Assembly: GCA_020846655.1 (NCBI GenBank)
Contig: JADLDL010000046.1
Location: forward strand, 1 to 64,000
Length of the DNA: 64,000 bases
Source: Saprospiraceae bacterium
Lineage (GTDB): Bacteria; Bacteroidota; Bacteroidia; Chitinophagales; Saprospiraceae
Direction of reading: 5' to 3'
The notes beneath the pieces are model-generated. The model was not told the origin of the DNA, did no database searches, and worked only from the letters and a program-made list of their open reading frames with translations. A program made the translations under genes and the position numbers. Below are positions 1-9,943 of this stretch, one piece after another; positions within the stretch are counted from its first letter, which is position 1; every line of letters begins with the position of its first letter.

Positions 1-927
1 AAAACATACGTGCTGGACTATGCTGCTGAGTACTATCCCTACGGGAAAACGATGCGGGATTATACCAACGGCACCAAGGAAAAGTATGAAACGACGCAGC
101 ACGAGCGAGACCAGGAATCCGGACTCGATTACCGGGGTGCGCGCTTTTACGACGGTGACATTGCCAGGTTTCTAAGTGTGGACCCACTGGCTAAAGAATA
201 CATTGCGTTGTCTCCATACAACTACGTTGCCGGTAATCCGATTCTTGTTGTTGACCCGGATGGGAAGGAGAATATACTGTATGTATACGCGCCAAATGTG
301 TCGCAGCGGGATGAGATTATTAAATCTATCAATAAACAATCTGAAAAAATGGGTCTGAATGTCAAAGCTGTAGCGGTTGATTTTGTTCCAGAATCTAGTG
401 CCTTGGACGCTTCAGACTCTTTTGTGTTTTTTACCGATAGTAAGAATATAAAAAAAGATGCGGCCTCACTTGAAAATACGAAAGGATATGCATTTGCGGA
501 CGGCACTTTTGAAGGCTTTACATTCAATACCTTGGATGTAAGTAATAATCCAAAGTATTCTGAAGGCGATGGCAATAACTTAATTCTTATCCCTTTTGAT
601 AACTTGACTGATGTTGTGAATAAAGCCAATGGGAAAGGATTTTATAAGACAATAGGTAAAACAGAATCTAACTTCACTGGGATGAAGCTCGAATATGTAA
701 CGGCAAATATCATACTGCATGGAAGCGGCCATAATGCGGGTGAAAAACATGAAACTATGACGTTTATGGAGGCGCACCTAGAAAATGTGGAATTTGATGG
801 TAAATTTAGCAAGAAAAAGGCCCTCGAAATCATGAAAACTGTAACACCTGAACAACTGGCCAGGTACAAAGAAAAATACAATGCTACCAAGCCAAAGGTG
901 AACTTAGAAGGAGTTGATGACAAATGA
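1..927 (+). CDS. Rhs-family protein, C-terminal fragment (5' end outside window), with a metzincin-like toxin tip
   Basis: Frame is open to base 1 (KTYVLDYAAEYYPYGK...), so the listed start at 10 (GTG) is internal. Rhs core end motif GLDYRGARFYDGDIARFLSVDP, then a divergent tip containing HGSGHNAGEKH. Confidence 0.85.
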   Translation, partial: KTYVLDYAAEYYPYGKTMRDYTNGTKEKYETTQHERDQESGLDYRGARFYDGDIARFLSVDPLAKEYIALSPYNYVAGNPILVVDPDGKENILYVYAPNVSQRDEIIKSINKQSEKMGLNVKAVAVDFVPESSALDASDSFVFFTDSKNIKKDAASLENTKGYAFADGTFEGFTFNTLDVSNNPKYSEGDGNNLILIPFDNLTDVVNKANGKGFYKTIGKTESNFTGMKLEYVTANIILHGSGHNAGEKHETMTFMEAHLENVEFDGKFSKKKALEIMKTVTPEQLARYKEKYNATKPKVNLEGVDDK

Positions 928-957
928 TTCGTAACTATCTTGTAGAATACACTAAAA

Positions 958-1464
958 ATGACTTCGAAGACATATTTTCTTTTTCTATTTTTAGGGGCAT
1001 CACCACTGCTTTCCGCACAGACGCAAATTGGAAGTGGACTATCAACATCTGACTCCATAGAAATTATTTACAAAACACTGGAGTTGGCACTTCGTTATGA
1101 AGTTTTAATTGACTATAAGCATTATCAGAAGCATTTTGTAAATCAAAATGAATTCGATAATTATGACGTCAGTAAGATGTTTATTAATTCCACATATTTA
1201 CCTGGAGGGCTAAACCTCAATTTTTTTGGCTACAAAGACATTGAATATTTCACTTGGTCTGATAACGGTGTTAAAAACAAATCTTTCGACTTTTTAGAAA
1301 TCAATTCCATTGCCCCGAAACCTGACGGAACCTATGAAGTCATGCTCTCGTCGAACCTGTACATAAAGAATAAATCTGTTTACTTGAATAGTTTTATGTT
1401 GCTACAATTTGAAAAGGCTGAAAACCAAAAATGGTATTATGCAGTAACGCTGCGTCGTGAATAA
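958..1464 (+). CDS. Small secreted protein, candidate immunity protein for the upstream Rhs tip
   Basis: N-terminal signal peptide (MTSKTYFLFLFLGASPLLSAQ); immediately downstream of the Rhs tip; immunity role is positional inference. Confidence 0.6.
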   Translation: MTSKTYFLFLFLGASPLLSAQTQIGSGLSTSDSIEIIYKTLELALRYEVLIDYKHYQKHFVNQNEFDNYDVSKMFINSTYLPGGLNLNFFGYKDIEYFTWSDNGVKNKSFDFLEINSIAPKPDGTYEVMLSSNLYIKNKSVYLNSFMLLQFEKAENQKWYYAVTLRRE

Positions 1465-1525
1465 ACAGCAAATTGAGTTTTCAAACCCATTCATTCAAAA
1501 CGTGTATCACCAAGTACCTAATTTT

Positions 1526-4500
1526 ATGCGCCTGTTTCTTATTACTATAGCTCTATGGATATCGGCTCATGCTGAATTGCACAGCCAAATCACCGGCGGC
1601 CGCGGCAACGGCCAAAGCGCCCCCGCCGAAGTGCAAGCCACTCCTGTCACCGCAGGCGGATTCTCCGGCAACGTCAGTTTGTTTACCGGTATCTATAACT
1701 CCTCCTACAACCTGGGCACCGTAGCCGAACCCTCCGGCCTGAGCTTTACCGCCACACTGAGCTATAGCTCTACCTTCTCTTCGGGCGACAACCTGCCCTA
1801 CGTTTCCGGGGTGCCCTATGGCGAAGGCTGGAATGTGGATATCCCAACAATTTCAGTCACTACCGAAGACTACAGCAAGTACACCAAATCACAACTGGAT
1901 TATATCAACCGGACCAACCCGCCGCCGGCCACGCAACCCTACACCGCCACGTTTAACAGTGCCGAACGAACCCGCGAAGGCGATATCTTCTGGTTTGCGC
2001 CCACGGTGAACATCCCGGGCGTTGCCAGCGGGCGTATGGTGTACAAATACATGGACGGCAATGACCGGGTATTTGTACTGCACGAATTTGAGCGTTATGT
2101 GGAAGCGCGTATGATCGACGGCGGCTATACCTGGGAGGTGATCCTGGACGACGGCACCCGCTACGAGTTCCAAAGCGCCATGATCAACGTATCCAATGCC
2201 CCCAACCAGCGCGTGCCGGAACTCAACCTGAGCGAATTCGACGGCAAAAACATGGTGCTGCCCAAAACCAGTTTTGTAAAATGGGTCTGCACCAAAATGT
2301 ACCACCGAAACAAAACCGGGGCTATTCGTTTTTCCTACGAAGGATACGGCTGCTTCGACTATTACAAGGAATTGAACCAGGGCGATATCAATGGTAATAT
2401 GGATTATTACTGGAACACAGCCGACCAAACCAAACGTTGGAAGCCCTGTAAGGAACTGATCCTCAAAGAAATCAGCAGCGCAACCGAGAAACTCGTGTTT
2501 GGATACAAAACCGTTTTTTTCTCCGGCACCAATGCCACCGGAATGTTGCAATTGACCGACCCCACCGTGTCCAGGACCGACTCGATGTACAACTACAAAA
2601 CCGCATCCTCCTGGTCTTCCAGTTTTTCCGGCTGGTCCCGATACAAACACATCAAAGCCTACAATGTCCTTGCTCCATTCACGAGTGCAACCAACCCCTA
2701 CCAAGGCAAGTTGAACATGGGCATCAACCAAATGACGTATCTGCATCGCACCCAAATCAGTACCGGATCTGAGTTCGACCACGGATACCTCGAATCGCCG
2801 GGTATATCGGTAGCGAACCTGCCTACCGGCGATTTATATGAAATAAAAACCCAAATTCAGAAGACCGGCGGCGTCGGCGGCGCTACCGACCATTGTTTGT
2901 TCGATATCAATGTTGCAACCGGCGCCAACAGTTCCATTTCCTTGGGCTATTCTATCAATGGCCAATGGCCGGCAACAGGTCTCGTCAATGCCGATCTGTA
3001 CACCAAGTTCCGAGGCACCTCGGTCTATTCCACCTTCAACCAGGGATTTAAGTGGTACTACAATACCGGAAGTATACTGCAAACCTCCAATTTCTTTTCC
3101 CTACCCAACCTGGCCCCTGTTTTCAAGGATATTCACCTCCAGATTGGACCAGCCAGTTCGGACAACGACTACAGTATGCCACCCTCGCAAATTGGCGGTA
3201 TCAGCCAGGTTAACCCGCCCAAACCCGAGTTGTCGTACTTCAACGATGGTGTTTGGCACAGCAACTGGGATACCAATAATGGCAACAACATCATGCAGTC
3301 GGGAGACCCCGTTCCGGGAAACTTCGGTGTCGGCATGTCTTGGTATATGTTGCAAAAAATTACCGGCCCGGGTTCGGACTACTACTCCAATTACCCGGTA
3401 GATTTTTGGTGGAACGACAATACCGTTTCCACTATGAATTACCTGAGCCAGCCAACCCGCACCAAAGGCACAGGCTCCAATCCCCCAACCCTGAGCCTTA
3501 TTCAGGCTGACCTGGTCCGGCATTCCAAAAACACGTATATGCTGACAACCGTGAGCAAGTATGTGAACAATGCCGGTTATACGGCCGCCCAGTTTTTTGA
3601 CCAGGGCCAATGGCACCTCAGCGCCCAGTTGAAGATGGAATATGAGTTGGATCAATTGCCGGTCTTTTCCAATTCAAAGCCCGTGAACTCGCTTACGCTG
3701 AAAAGTTATAGCACAACCCGCTACCGGAAGATCATCAAACTGGCGCGGATCCGGCAAATGAATATTAAAACGAATACAGGAAATGTGCCGGAAAGCGAAT
3801 TCCCGACCACGCATTTTACCTATAAAACCGTGAATGCCGGGCCTTTGGCATCTATGACAGGCTGTGCTATGGTCAATGGCGTATTGGAATGTAATGGGAC
3901 GATGTACAATTCCAATAACGTCGTATTGTGGAAAGTCAATAACCCGATGGGGCAGGAAATAGAAGTAGACTATTACAACATCGGTAATCAGGGCCTTTAT
4001 TCTACCTTTAACCCGGCCGCTACCGCCACCGACCGTTCGTATAGCCTGATGACGTATCACCAGACGCCAACGCTGTATAATCCGACTCCGCAAAATGGCA
4101 ACGTACCCGCTGAAATGTCGACCATGCGTACGCTGCCCGAGTCCTATGCTTTCCAAAATTATCTGGTGGTCAAATCCATCAAGGTGAAGGACCAAAATGC
4201 CAGCCCACAAACTACAGATTACACCTACGGCAACCTGTATTTGTTTAACGACGACCCTTCGTTGAGTGGGAAATTTACCAAGGAAAGGGAAGCCAACCTG
4301 CGCTTTCAGGCAGGTTTCGATTCCTGTGTTGTCCAGGGCCCTACGCGAAATAGTAAGCGAATCAAAACGGTTTATTACCACAAAACGAAAGAAGAAGGCG
4401 CCGTTAACACACAGGCGAACCTGTATTATGACAACCTGATGTGGGGCAAATTGTACCGCACGAATACCTATGACGGCGATGGCAAATTGTCGCAACAAAC

Positions 4501-7500
4501 CCGCAGCACCTTTGAACCCGTACTCGCCTATGAAAGCATCCGCCACCGGGGCTTTGGCTGGCTTGACCATGTGGTCGCATATGACTACATGGAATACCAT
4601 CCGGAATTTTTCAAACCGGTGTTGACGGATTTCAAGAGCCATACTGCCTGGAACACTTACGTAACGGCCATGCACTGCTATTTTGGACTTCCAACGGACA
4701 ACCACAGCAACCCCGAAACAGGTGGTTGCGACGATGGCTGGGGCTTTTACTATGCGCCGGAAGCCCAATTGGTCTTTTCGGACCCTGTGGCGGGGCAAGG
4801 CGTGAATGAAATGTCCTATTTCCTGGAGGCCAGCCCGTTTATGGTGGGTGATGGCCGGTTTTACCTCAATAGTTATTTTATTAAAAAAACCTCTGACAGC
4901 ACATTCGTCTTTGACACCGAATTGACGGGCGCCAGTTTTACACCCGGCACGGCGCAAAAATCGATCCTGACGATCACCCGGTATCAATATTTTGATGCCG
5001 ACTACCGGGGACGCTCCAACAGCCCCGGTTACGGTAAGATAGGGATGACCACCCAAAGCGACGGCTACTATTGGCTGCAATGGGAGCCCTCCTGGCAGTT
5101 GTACAGCAAAAGGACAACCTCGCCTCAACTGCACGATGCGTTTAGCGAAGAGGAATATTTCTATTTCTATGACCTGGTCAACGTGGCTGCTTATCAGACA
5201 GACCCCGTCAACGGCTCGTATTACCCCAAAGTAGTGGCCGGTACGAAATATAAAATGTTGTACGATATCTGGTCCTGGAAACAATTGCGCAATCTTTCCT
5301 ATGAGACCCGGATATCGACGCTGGCGCCGGGTGAAACGGAGTCGACGGTTACAAAGGCGATCTTCACCATCTATGAAAATGACTGGGAAACCCACCGCGA
5401 ACCGTCGACCTATGAAGAAGTAGAAAACCCCAACATGCCTCCGGGTTGCGACAACGTGCTTGGCGGCGACCCCGGTGTGACAGGCGGTGGGACCGGCGGC
5501 CCTGTGCTACCGCCATGTGTTATTGTAGCCTCGGGTAATACTGTTCCTCCGGGCTACTGCTACCTGCCCAGTGCCACCACCCCGAACCGGTATTGCCTCT
5601 GCGGCAATACACCCCCGGTCGTGTCAACGCCCGACCCGGCTTCCCCGCCGTTCGGTTTTACCGGAGGAGGGCCCTCCAGCGGCCGCAAAGGCAGAAACGA
5701 AGGCGCACAATTGCGCCCGCCCGGCCTGCCCGGTAGCCCGTATGATGATCCCCAGTACTTCTATGTCGTGTCAATCGCCGGCATGATTTTGCAGAAATAC
5801 GAAACCGTTTGGGTAAAAGACGCCAATGCGCCGGTCATGAGCTTCGACCTCGTGACCTTCAATCCGAAATTCAATGCCGTGACGGATACGCTGAATGTGT
5901 ACAATGTGTTGAGTCGCAACATCTACGGCCAAGTGGTTCGGGAGGCCGATGTGCGCAACACCATCACCTATTACAACTACGGCACCATCCACAACATCGA
6001 ATTTGAAAACTGCTACAACGGCTTTCAAAGTCTGGACGTTATTCCGCTGAACAGCCACCCCGGCTACCCGGACGCCATCACTGTTGGCGAAGGCCGCCCG
6101 GATGCCCTGACCACCTCCTATACCTATAACCCCGACCTGACCATTGCGAGCATTACTGACCCGAACGCTAAGGTCATGAGCTATTCGTATGACATGTTTG
6201 GCCGGATGAACCAAAGTAGCCGAAACGGCAACCTGGTGCAGGCCGTCACGTATTCGCAGTGGAAAAACAACCTGACAAAAACCTTCCAGCAACGCCTGGA
6301 TGAGAACTTTGTAAAATCGGAAAACTACCTCTCGGCCACCACCAAGTGGACTGAATGGGCCTATTTGGACCCCTTGGGGCGCGAAGCCGGGTCTAAAAAA
6401 GAAATCACTACGGGGCAATCGTATATTTTGAAAAATGCCTACTACGATGCCTGGAACAAGCCCTCGCAAGCGCGCAAAACCTTCCTGAGCACCGGCACAC
6501 CAACGGTGACGGTGCCTGGCGGCGTGACCAGCGCTGACTTGGAATCCTACCAGTACGACAACGAGCCGGAATCCCGACCAACCATTGCGGCCAAGTTTGG
6601 CCAAACCGTCGGTTCTGCGAATACTGTCCAAACGTCTTACGGCATTATTTCCAACACCACATTGAACTCTTTCCTGACTACCCTGGGCTTGACAAACAAT
6701 GTCCTGGGGACCTGGTTCTATTTTACCAAAACCAGGGATGAAGACGGGAAGTACACCATTGAATTGAAAAATGCCTTGGGCCAGAAAGTAGCCTCTATCG
6801 GAAACAATGGCCAAACCGCCACAACCTTCGTCTACAACAGCCATGGCCAGGTAAAAGAAGTGCGAAACCCTTTGGGCCAAACCAGCCAATATACCTACAA
6901 TTACCTGGGCCACTTACAGCAAATGACCACGCCGGATGAGGGTACAACAGCCTTTGTATACGACGAAGGAGGCCTTCTACTGGCCCGCAGGGATGCTCGT
7001 AATATTACCCGCTTGTATAAATATGACAACTATGGGCGCATGACGGAGCAGATCCGGAAGACGTCAATGACCACTGCGCAAACCAATGCCCTCTTTGCCA
7101 ATTCGGGCGAATTCTGGACTACTGACCGGGTGATGGCTGCTTACACCCCTTTATGGAGTAATTTTTATTACTACGAGAAACGCTGGTTCTTCAATACCGT
7201 ACAATCCAGTTTGGTGAGCACCTATGCCACTACCAATACGCAGAATTATGTGACGAATAATACCACCTATTCGTTAGGTAAACCCACCATGCTCCTGACC
7301 TATGGTAGTGCCGGCTCATTGGTTGAAATCCGGTATTTGTCCTACAACCTGGACGGCTTTTTAAAATGGGAAATTAATCAATTCAATTTCAATGGATTGT
7401 CCACTTCTGCGAAAGGCATGGTGTTGGCGATTTCATATCCCGACTACAACCGGCAGGGTAGTGTGCTCACTCAAAATATTGACCTGGACTGCGATGGCGT

Positions 7501-9943
7501 GCTGGATTTCCAGTATTACAACGAATATGACAACTGGAACCGGCAACTGCGTACCTACGCCAACTACAGTGATGCCAAGAATACCGGAACAAAAATTGTA
7601 GAGTTATTATATGATAATATTGTAGGCGCTATCGACAAGAAAACCTACTTTGACCATGCCTCGGGTTGTACCAATGTCCAGGTAGATCAGGTGGATTATG
7701 ATTACGACGCGCGGTTCCGCCTGACGCGGATTGGCTCCACCCTGTTCGACTACGACCTGAAATATGACGGAAACGCGTTTACTGGTTTTACCACCAATGT
7801 GACCTACAATTACAATGGAAATATCAATGCCGTCAAACCATATTATAAGTTTGGCCTAGTAAAGGCAATTCCTGCAAATTTCTCTGGCGCAGCCAACGTA
7901 AACTACTGGAACTTCACCTACGACAATCTCAGTCGCCTGACCAAAGCCGATGGCAACATGAGCGGCGCAGCGAACTGGGGCGATTCAGAATATGTTTATG
8001 ATAAAGCCGGGAATATTACGACCTTGAAGCGCTACAGTTACGACTATCCCCCAGGCACACTTGCACAGGATATCTTTGCCTACACCTACACCGCAGGCAC
8101 CAACAAATTGAGTACGGTAACCCGGAATGGAGCCGCAGATCGCTCCATCACCTATGACGCCAACGGCAATATGTATACCGATAGCAAGCGGAAAATCGCC
8201 AACGTGTCGTACGGCCGAATGAACCTGCCCTTCAACCAGGCGATCACCGTGGCTGCCAATACAGTCAAGGATATTGCCATGTTGTATGATATGAGTGATA
8301 CCCGGATTTTCAAACGCAGTGTGACGACGATCGGCAATACTTATCCGCCCAATGCCACGGTAAACGGCTCCGAATACTACATCCATACCTTGGCTGGCCA
8401 GGAAATTGGGGTGTACGACTTTTTGAATGACAAACTTACCTGGTACGTATTTGCCGGCGACCGGGTAGCGAAAATCGAACACACCCTGGCAACAACCTAT
8501 GGCGACGGAATCGACCCCGGCAACGGCGGCGGAGGTAGTGGCGGCGGCGGCACAGCCACCGGCGGAAACGGGCCTTCCTCGAAGATCTTCCCCAGTGCGA
8601 AATACAGCGATATGGCTTCCATCGAAGCCAATGCCGCCGAAACCGGCAAACTCCTGCTGGGCAGTTTGCGCAAAGTGCTGCGCTCCGATGGCCAATTGCA
8701 ACTGCCGGCCACTTTGGTGCTCGTGGAATATCCCGACCAAAAACAAGCCTGGATGTTAAAAACCGAATTGACCAAAGTAAAAGGCGGTTATACTGAAAAG
8801 ACCTACGTAACGCTGGATGATCCGCGGAGTCAACTGGAGATTCCGATGGCCGACGGTTCTTCGCAGGCAATCGTGTTGGGCGAGGCCTTAGGTATATTCC
8901 GGGCCAGGCAAAAACCTTTTGTGCAGGGCTACGATCCCTCGGTGCAGCCGCTCCTATTGTTGGCGCCACCGCCGCCACCAATACCCCAGCCGGTGTTCTA
9001 TATTTATGACCACCTGGGCAACACCCGCGTCACCTTCCACGTTGATATCACCTGCCCGAGTACCAAATCGTATGTGCTGGACTATGCCGCCGAGTACTAT
9101 CCCTACGGGAAAACAATGCGGGATTATACCAACGGCACCAAGGAAAAATACGAGACGACGCAGCACGAACGCGACCAGGAATCAGGACTGGATTATCGGG
9201 GCGCGCGGTTCTATGACGGAGATATCGCAAGATTTTTGAGCGTGGATCCGATGGCCAAGGATTATGCAAGTTTGGCGCCTTATGTTTATGTCGCGAATAA
9301 TCCTATGACTTTTATTGATCCGGATGGGAAAAAAATTGTCCTGCCTGGGTATACCTCATCAGCTACTGTGACAGATAAAAGGGTGGGGGCAATGGCTTTG
9401 GCATTAATGAGCCGATTAACGAATGACAAACTTTCTGTAACGCCAACTGGCGAAGTGTTTATTGAAAGATCCGGAGCAGCCAATCGCGGCAAAAATCTTG
9501 AATATGGAACAAAATTGCTGGATGATCTTATGAGTAATGATCATACACTTTCGTTTTCAGAAGCTGGTGCTGGAGGTTTCGCAACCTTTGCTAAGCAAGA
9601 CGGTAAACGGGTTGACAATCCGGAGTTTGGCGTTGAATACGATGCGGAAATCAATATTCCTTTGTCGGCCAGAAATACTCCTACCGTAAATGCTGATGGA
9701 ACAAAGGGCGGTCTGCCTGTATTTATTTCTTTGGGCCATGAAATGATTCATGCCTTGCATAATTTTCTTGGCCAAAATGAAAAAAGCACCTTGTTGCCTG
9801 ATTTGATTGATCCAGACTCCGGTGATGCCAAAATAAAAGGTTTGGTGACGAAAGAAGAACTAAAGGCCAGGAATGATGAAAACGAAATCAGGTGCGAACA
9901 AGAGATGGTCAACAGGGCAATTCCATATGAAGAACAAAAGTAA
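1526..9943 (+). CDS. Rhs/YD-repeat polymorphic toxin with C-terminal M91 (NleD-like) metallopeptidase-like tip
   Basis: Signal peptide at MRLFLITIALWISAHAELHSQ (ORF extends to 1457; start at 1526 preferred); many YD-type repeats; Rhs core end ...YDHLGNTRVTF...GLDYRGARFYDGDIARFLSVDP; tip has HEMIHALH plus a later NEIRCEQE segment. Confidence 0.9.
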   Translation: MRLFLITIALWISAHAELHSQITGGRGNGQSAPAEVQATPVTAGGFSGNVSLFTGIYNSSYNLGTVAEPSGLSFTATLSYSSTFSSGDNLPYVSGVPYGEGWNVDIPTISVTTEDYSKYTKSQLDYINRTNPPPATQPYTATFNSAERTREGDIFWFAPTVNIPGVASGRMVYKYMDGNDRVFVLHEFERYVEARMIDGGYTWEVILDDGTRYEFQSAMINVSNAPNQRVPELNLSEFDGKNMVLPKTSFVKWVCTKMYHRNKTGAIRFSYEGYGCFDYYKELNQGDINGNMDYYWNTADQTKRWKPCKELILKEISSATEKLVFGYKTVFFSGTNATGMLQLTDPTVSRTDSMYNYKTASSWSSSFSGWSRYKHIKAYNVLAPFTSATNPYQGKLNMGINQMTYLHRTQISTGSEFDHGYLESPGISVANLPTGDLYEIKTQIQKTGGVGGATDHCLFDINVATGANSSISLGYSINGQWPATGLVNADLYTKFRGTSVYSTFNQGFKWYYNTGSILQTSNFFSLPNLAPVFKDIHLQIGPASSDNDYSMPPSQIGGISQVNPPKPELSYFNDGVWHSNWDTNNGNNIMQSGDPVPGNFGVGMSWYMLQKITGPGSDYYSNYPVDFWWNDNTVSTMNYLSQPTRTKGTGSNPPTLSLIQADLVRHSKNTYMLTTVSKYVNNAGYTAAQFFDQGQWHLSAQLKMEYELDQLPVFSNSKPVNSLTLKSYSTTRYRKIIKLARIRQMNIKTNTGNVPESEFPTTHFTYKTVNAGPLASMTGCAMVNGVLECNGTMYNSNNVVLWKVNNPMGQEIEVDYYNIGNQGLYSTFNPAATATDRSYSLMTYHQTPTLYNPTPQNGNVPAEMSTMRTLPESYAFQNYLVVKSIKVKDQNASPQTTDYTYGNLYLFNDDPSLSGKFTKEREANLRFQAGFDSCVVQGPTRNSKRIKTVYYHKTKEEGAVNTQANLYYDNLMWGKLYRTNTYDGDGKLSQQTRSTFEPVLAYESIRHRGFGWLDHVVAYDYMEYHPEFFKPVLTDFKSHTAWNTYVTAMHCYFGLPTDNHSNPETGGCDDGWGFYYAPEAQLVFSDPVAGQGVNEMSYFLEASPFMVGDGRFYLNSYFIKKTSDSTFVFDTELTGASFTPGTAQKSILTITRYQYFDADYRGRSNSPGYGKIGMTTQSDGYYWLQWEPSWQLYSKRTTSPQLHDAFSEEEYFYFYDLVNVAAYQTDPVNGSYYPKVVAGTKYKMLYDIWSWKQLRNLSYETRISTLAPGETESTVTKAIFTIYENDWETHREPSTYEEVENPNMPPGCDNVLGGDPGVTGGGTGGPVLPPCVIVASGNTVPPGYCYLPSATTPNRYCLCGNTPPVVSTPDPASPPFGFTGGGPSSGRKGRNEGAQLRPPGLPGSPYDDPQYFYVVSIAGMILQKYETVWVKDANAPVMSFDLVTFNPKFNAVTDTLNVYNVLSRNIYGQVVREADVRNTITYYNYGTIHNIEFENCYNGFQSLDVIPLNSHPGYPDAITVGEGRPDALTTSYTYNPDLTIASITDPNAKVMSYSYDMFGRMNQSSRNGNLVQAVTYSQWKNNLTKTFQQRLDENFVKSENYLSATTKWTEWAYLDPLGREAGSKKEITTGQSYILKNAYYDAWNKPSQARKTFLSTGTPTVTVPGGVTSADLESYQYDNEPESRPTIAAKFGQTVGSANTVQTSYGIISNTTLNSFLTTLGLTNNVLGTWFYFTKTRDEDGKYTIELKNALGQKVASIGNNGQTATTFVYNSHGQVKEVRNPLGQTSQYTYNYLGHLQQMTTPDEGTTAFVYDEGGLLLARRDARNITRLYKYDNYGRMTEQIRKTSMTTAQTNALFANSGEFWTTDRVMAAYTPLWSNFYYYEKRWFFNTVQSSLVSTYATTNTQNYVTNNTTYSLGKPTMLLTYGSAGSLVEIRYLSYNLDGFLKWEINQFNFNGLSTSAKGMVLAISYPDYNRQGSVLTQNIDLDCDGVLDFQYYNEYDNWNRQLRTYANYSDAKNTGTKIVELLYDNIVGAIDKKTYFDHASGCTNVQVDQVDYDYDARFRLTRIGSTLFDYDLKYDGNAFTGFTTNVTYNYNGNINAVKPYYKFGLVKAIPANFSGAANVNYWNFTYDNLSRLTKADGNMSGAANWGDSEYVYDKAGNITTLKRYSYDYPPGTLAQDIFAYTYTAGTNKLSTVTRNGAADRSITYDANGNMYTDSKRKIANVSYGRMNLPFNQAITVAANTVKDIAMLYDMSDTRIFKRSVTTIGNTYPPNATVNGSEYYIHTLAGQEIGVYDFLNDKLTWYVFAGDRVAKIEHTLATTYGDGIDPGNGGGGSGGGGTATGGNGPSSKIFPSAKYSDMASIEANAAETGKLLLGSLRKVLRSDGQLQLPATLVLVEYPDQKQAWMLKTELTKVKGGYTEKTYVTLDDPRSQLEIPMADGSSQAIVLGEALGIFRARQKPFVQGYDPSVQPLLLLAPPPPPIPQPVFYIYDHLGNTRVTFHVDITCPSTKSYVLDYAAEYYPYGKTMRDYTNGTKEKYETTQHERDQESGLDYRGARFYDGDIARFLSVDPMAKDYASLAPYVYVANNPMTFIDPDGKKIVLPGYTSSATVTDKRVGAMALALMSRLTNDKLSVTPTGEVFIERSGAANRGKNLEYGTKLLDDLMSNDHTLSFSEAGAGGFATFAKQDGKRVDNPEFGVEYDAEINIPLSARNTPTVNADGTKGGLPVFISLGHEMIHALHNFLGQNEKSTLLPDLIDPDSGDAKIKGLVTKEELKARNDENEIRCEQEMVNRAIPYEEQK

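Noticed and set aside
3674-5395. 573-aa minus-strand ORF inside the Rhs gene
   Set aside because: Antisense to a clearly coding Rhs frame; composition reflects reverse translation of YD repeats; no recognisable domain.
5771-6913. 380-aa minus-strand ORF inside the Rhs gene
   Set aside because: Same reason: shadow ORF of a GC-rich coding region.
8515-8580. GGC-rich tract in the Rhs gene considered as a regulatory or microsatellite element
   Set aside because: Encodes a Gly-rich linker (GNGGGGSGGGGTATGGNG) within the continuous Rhs frame.
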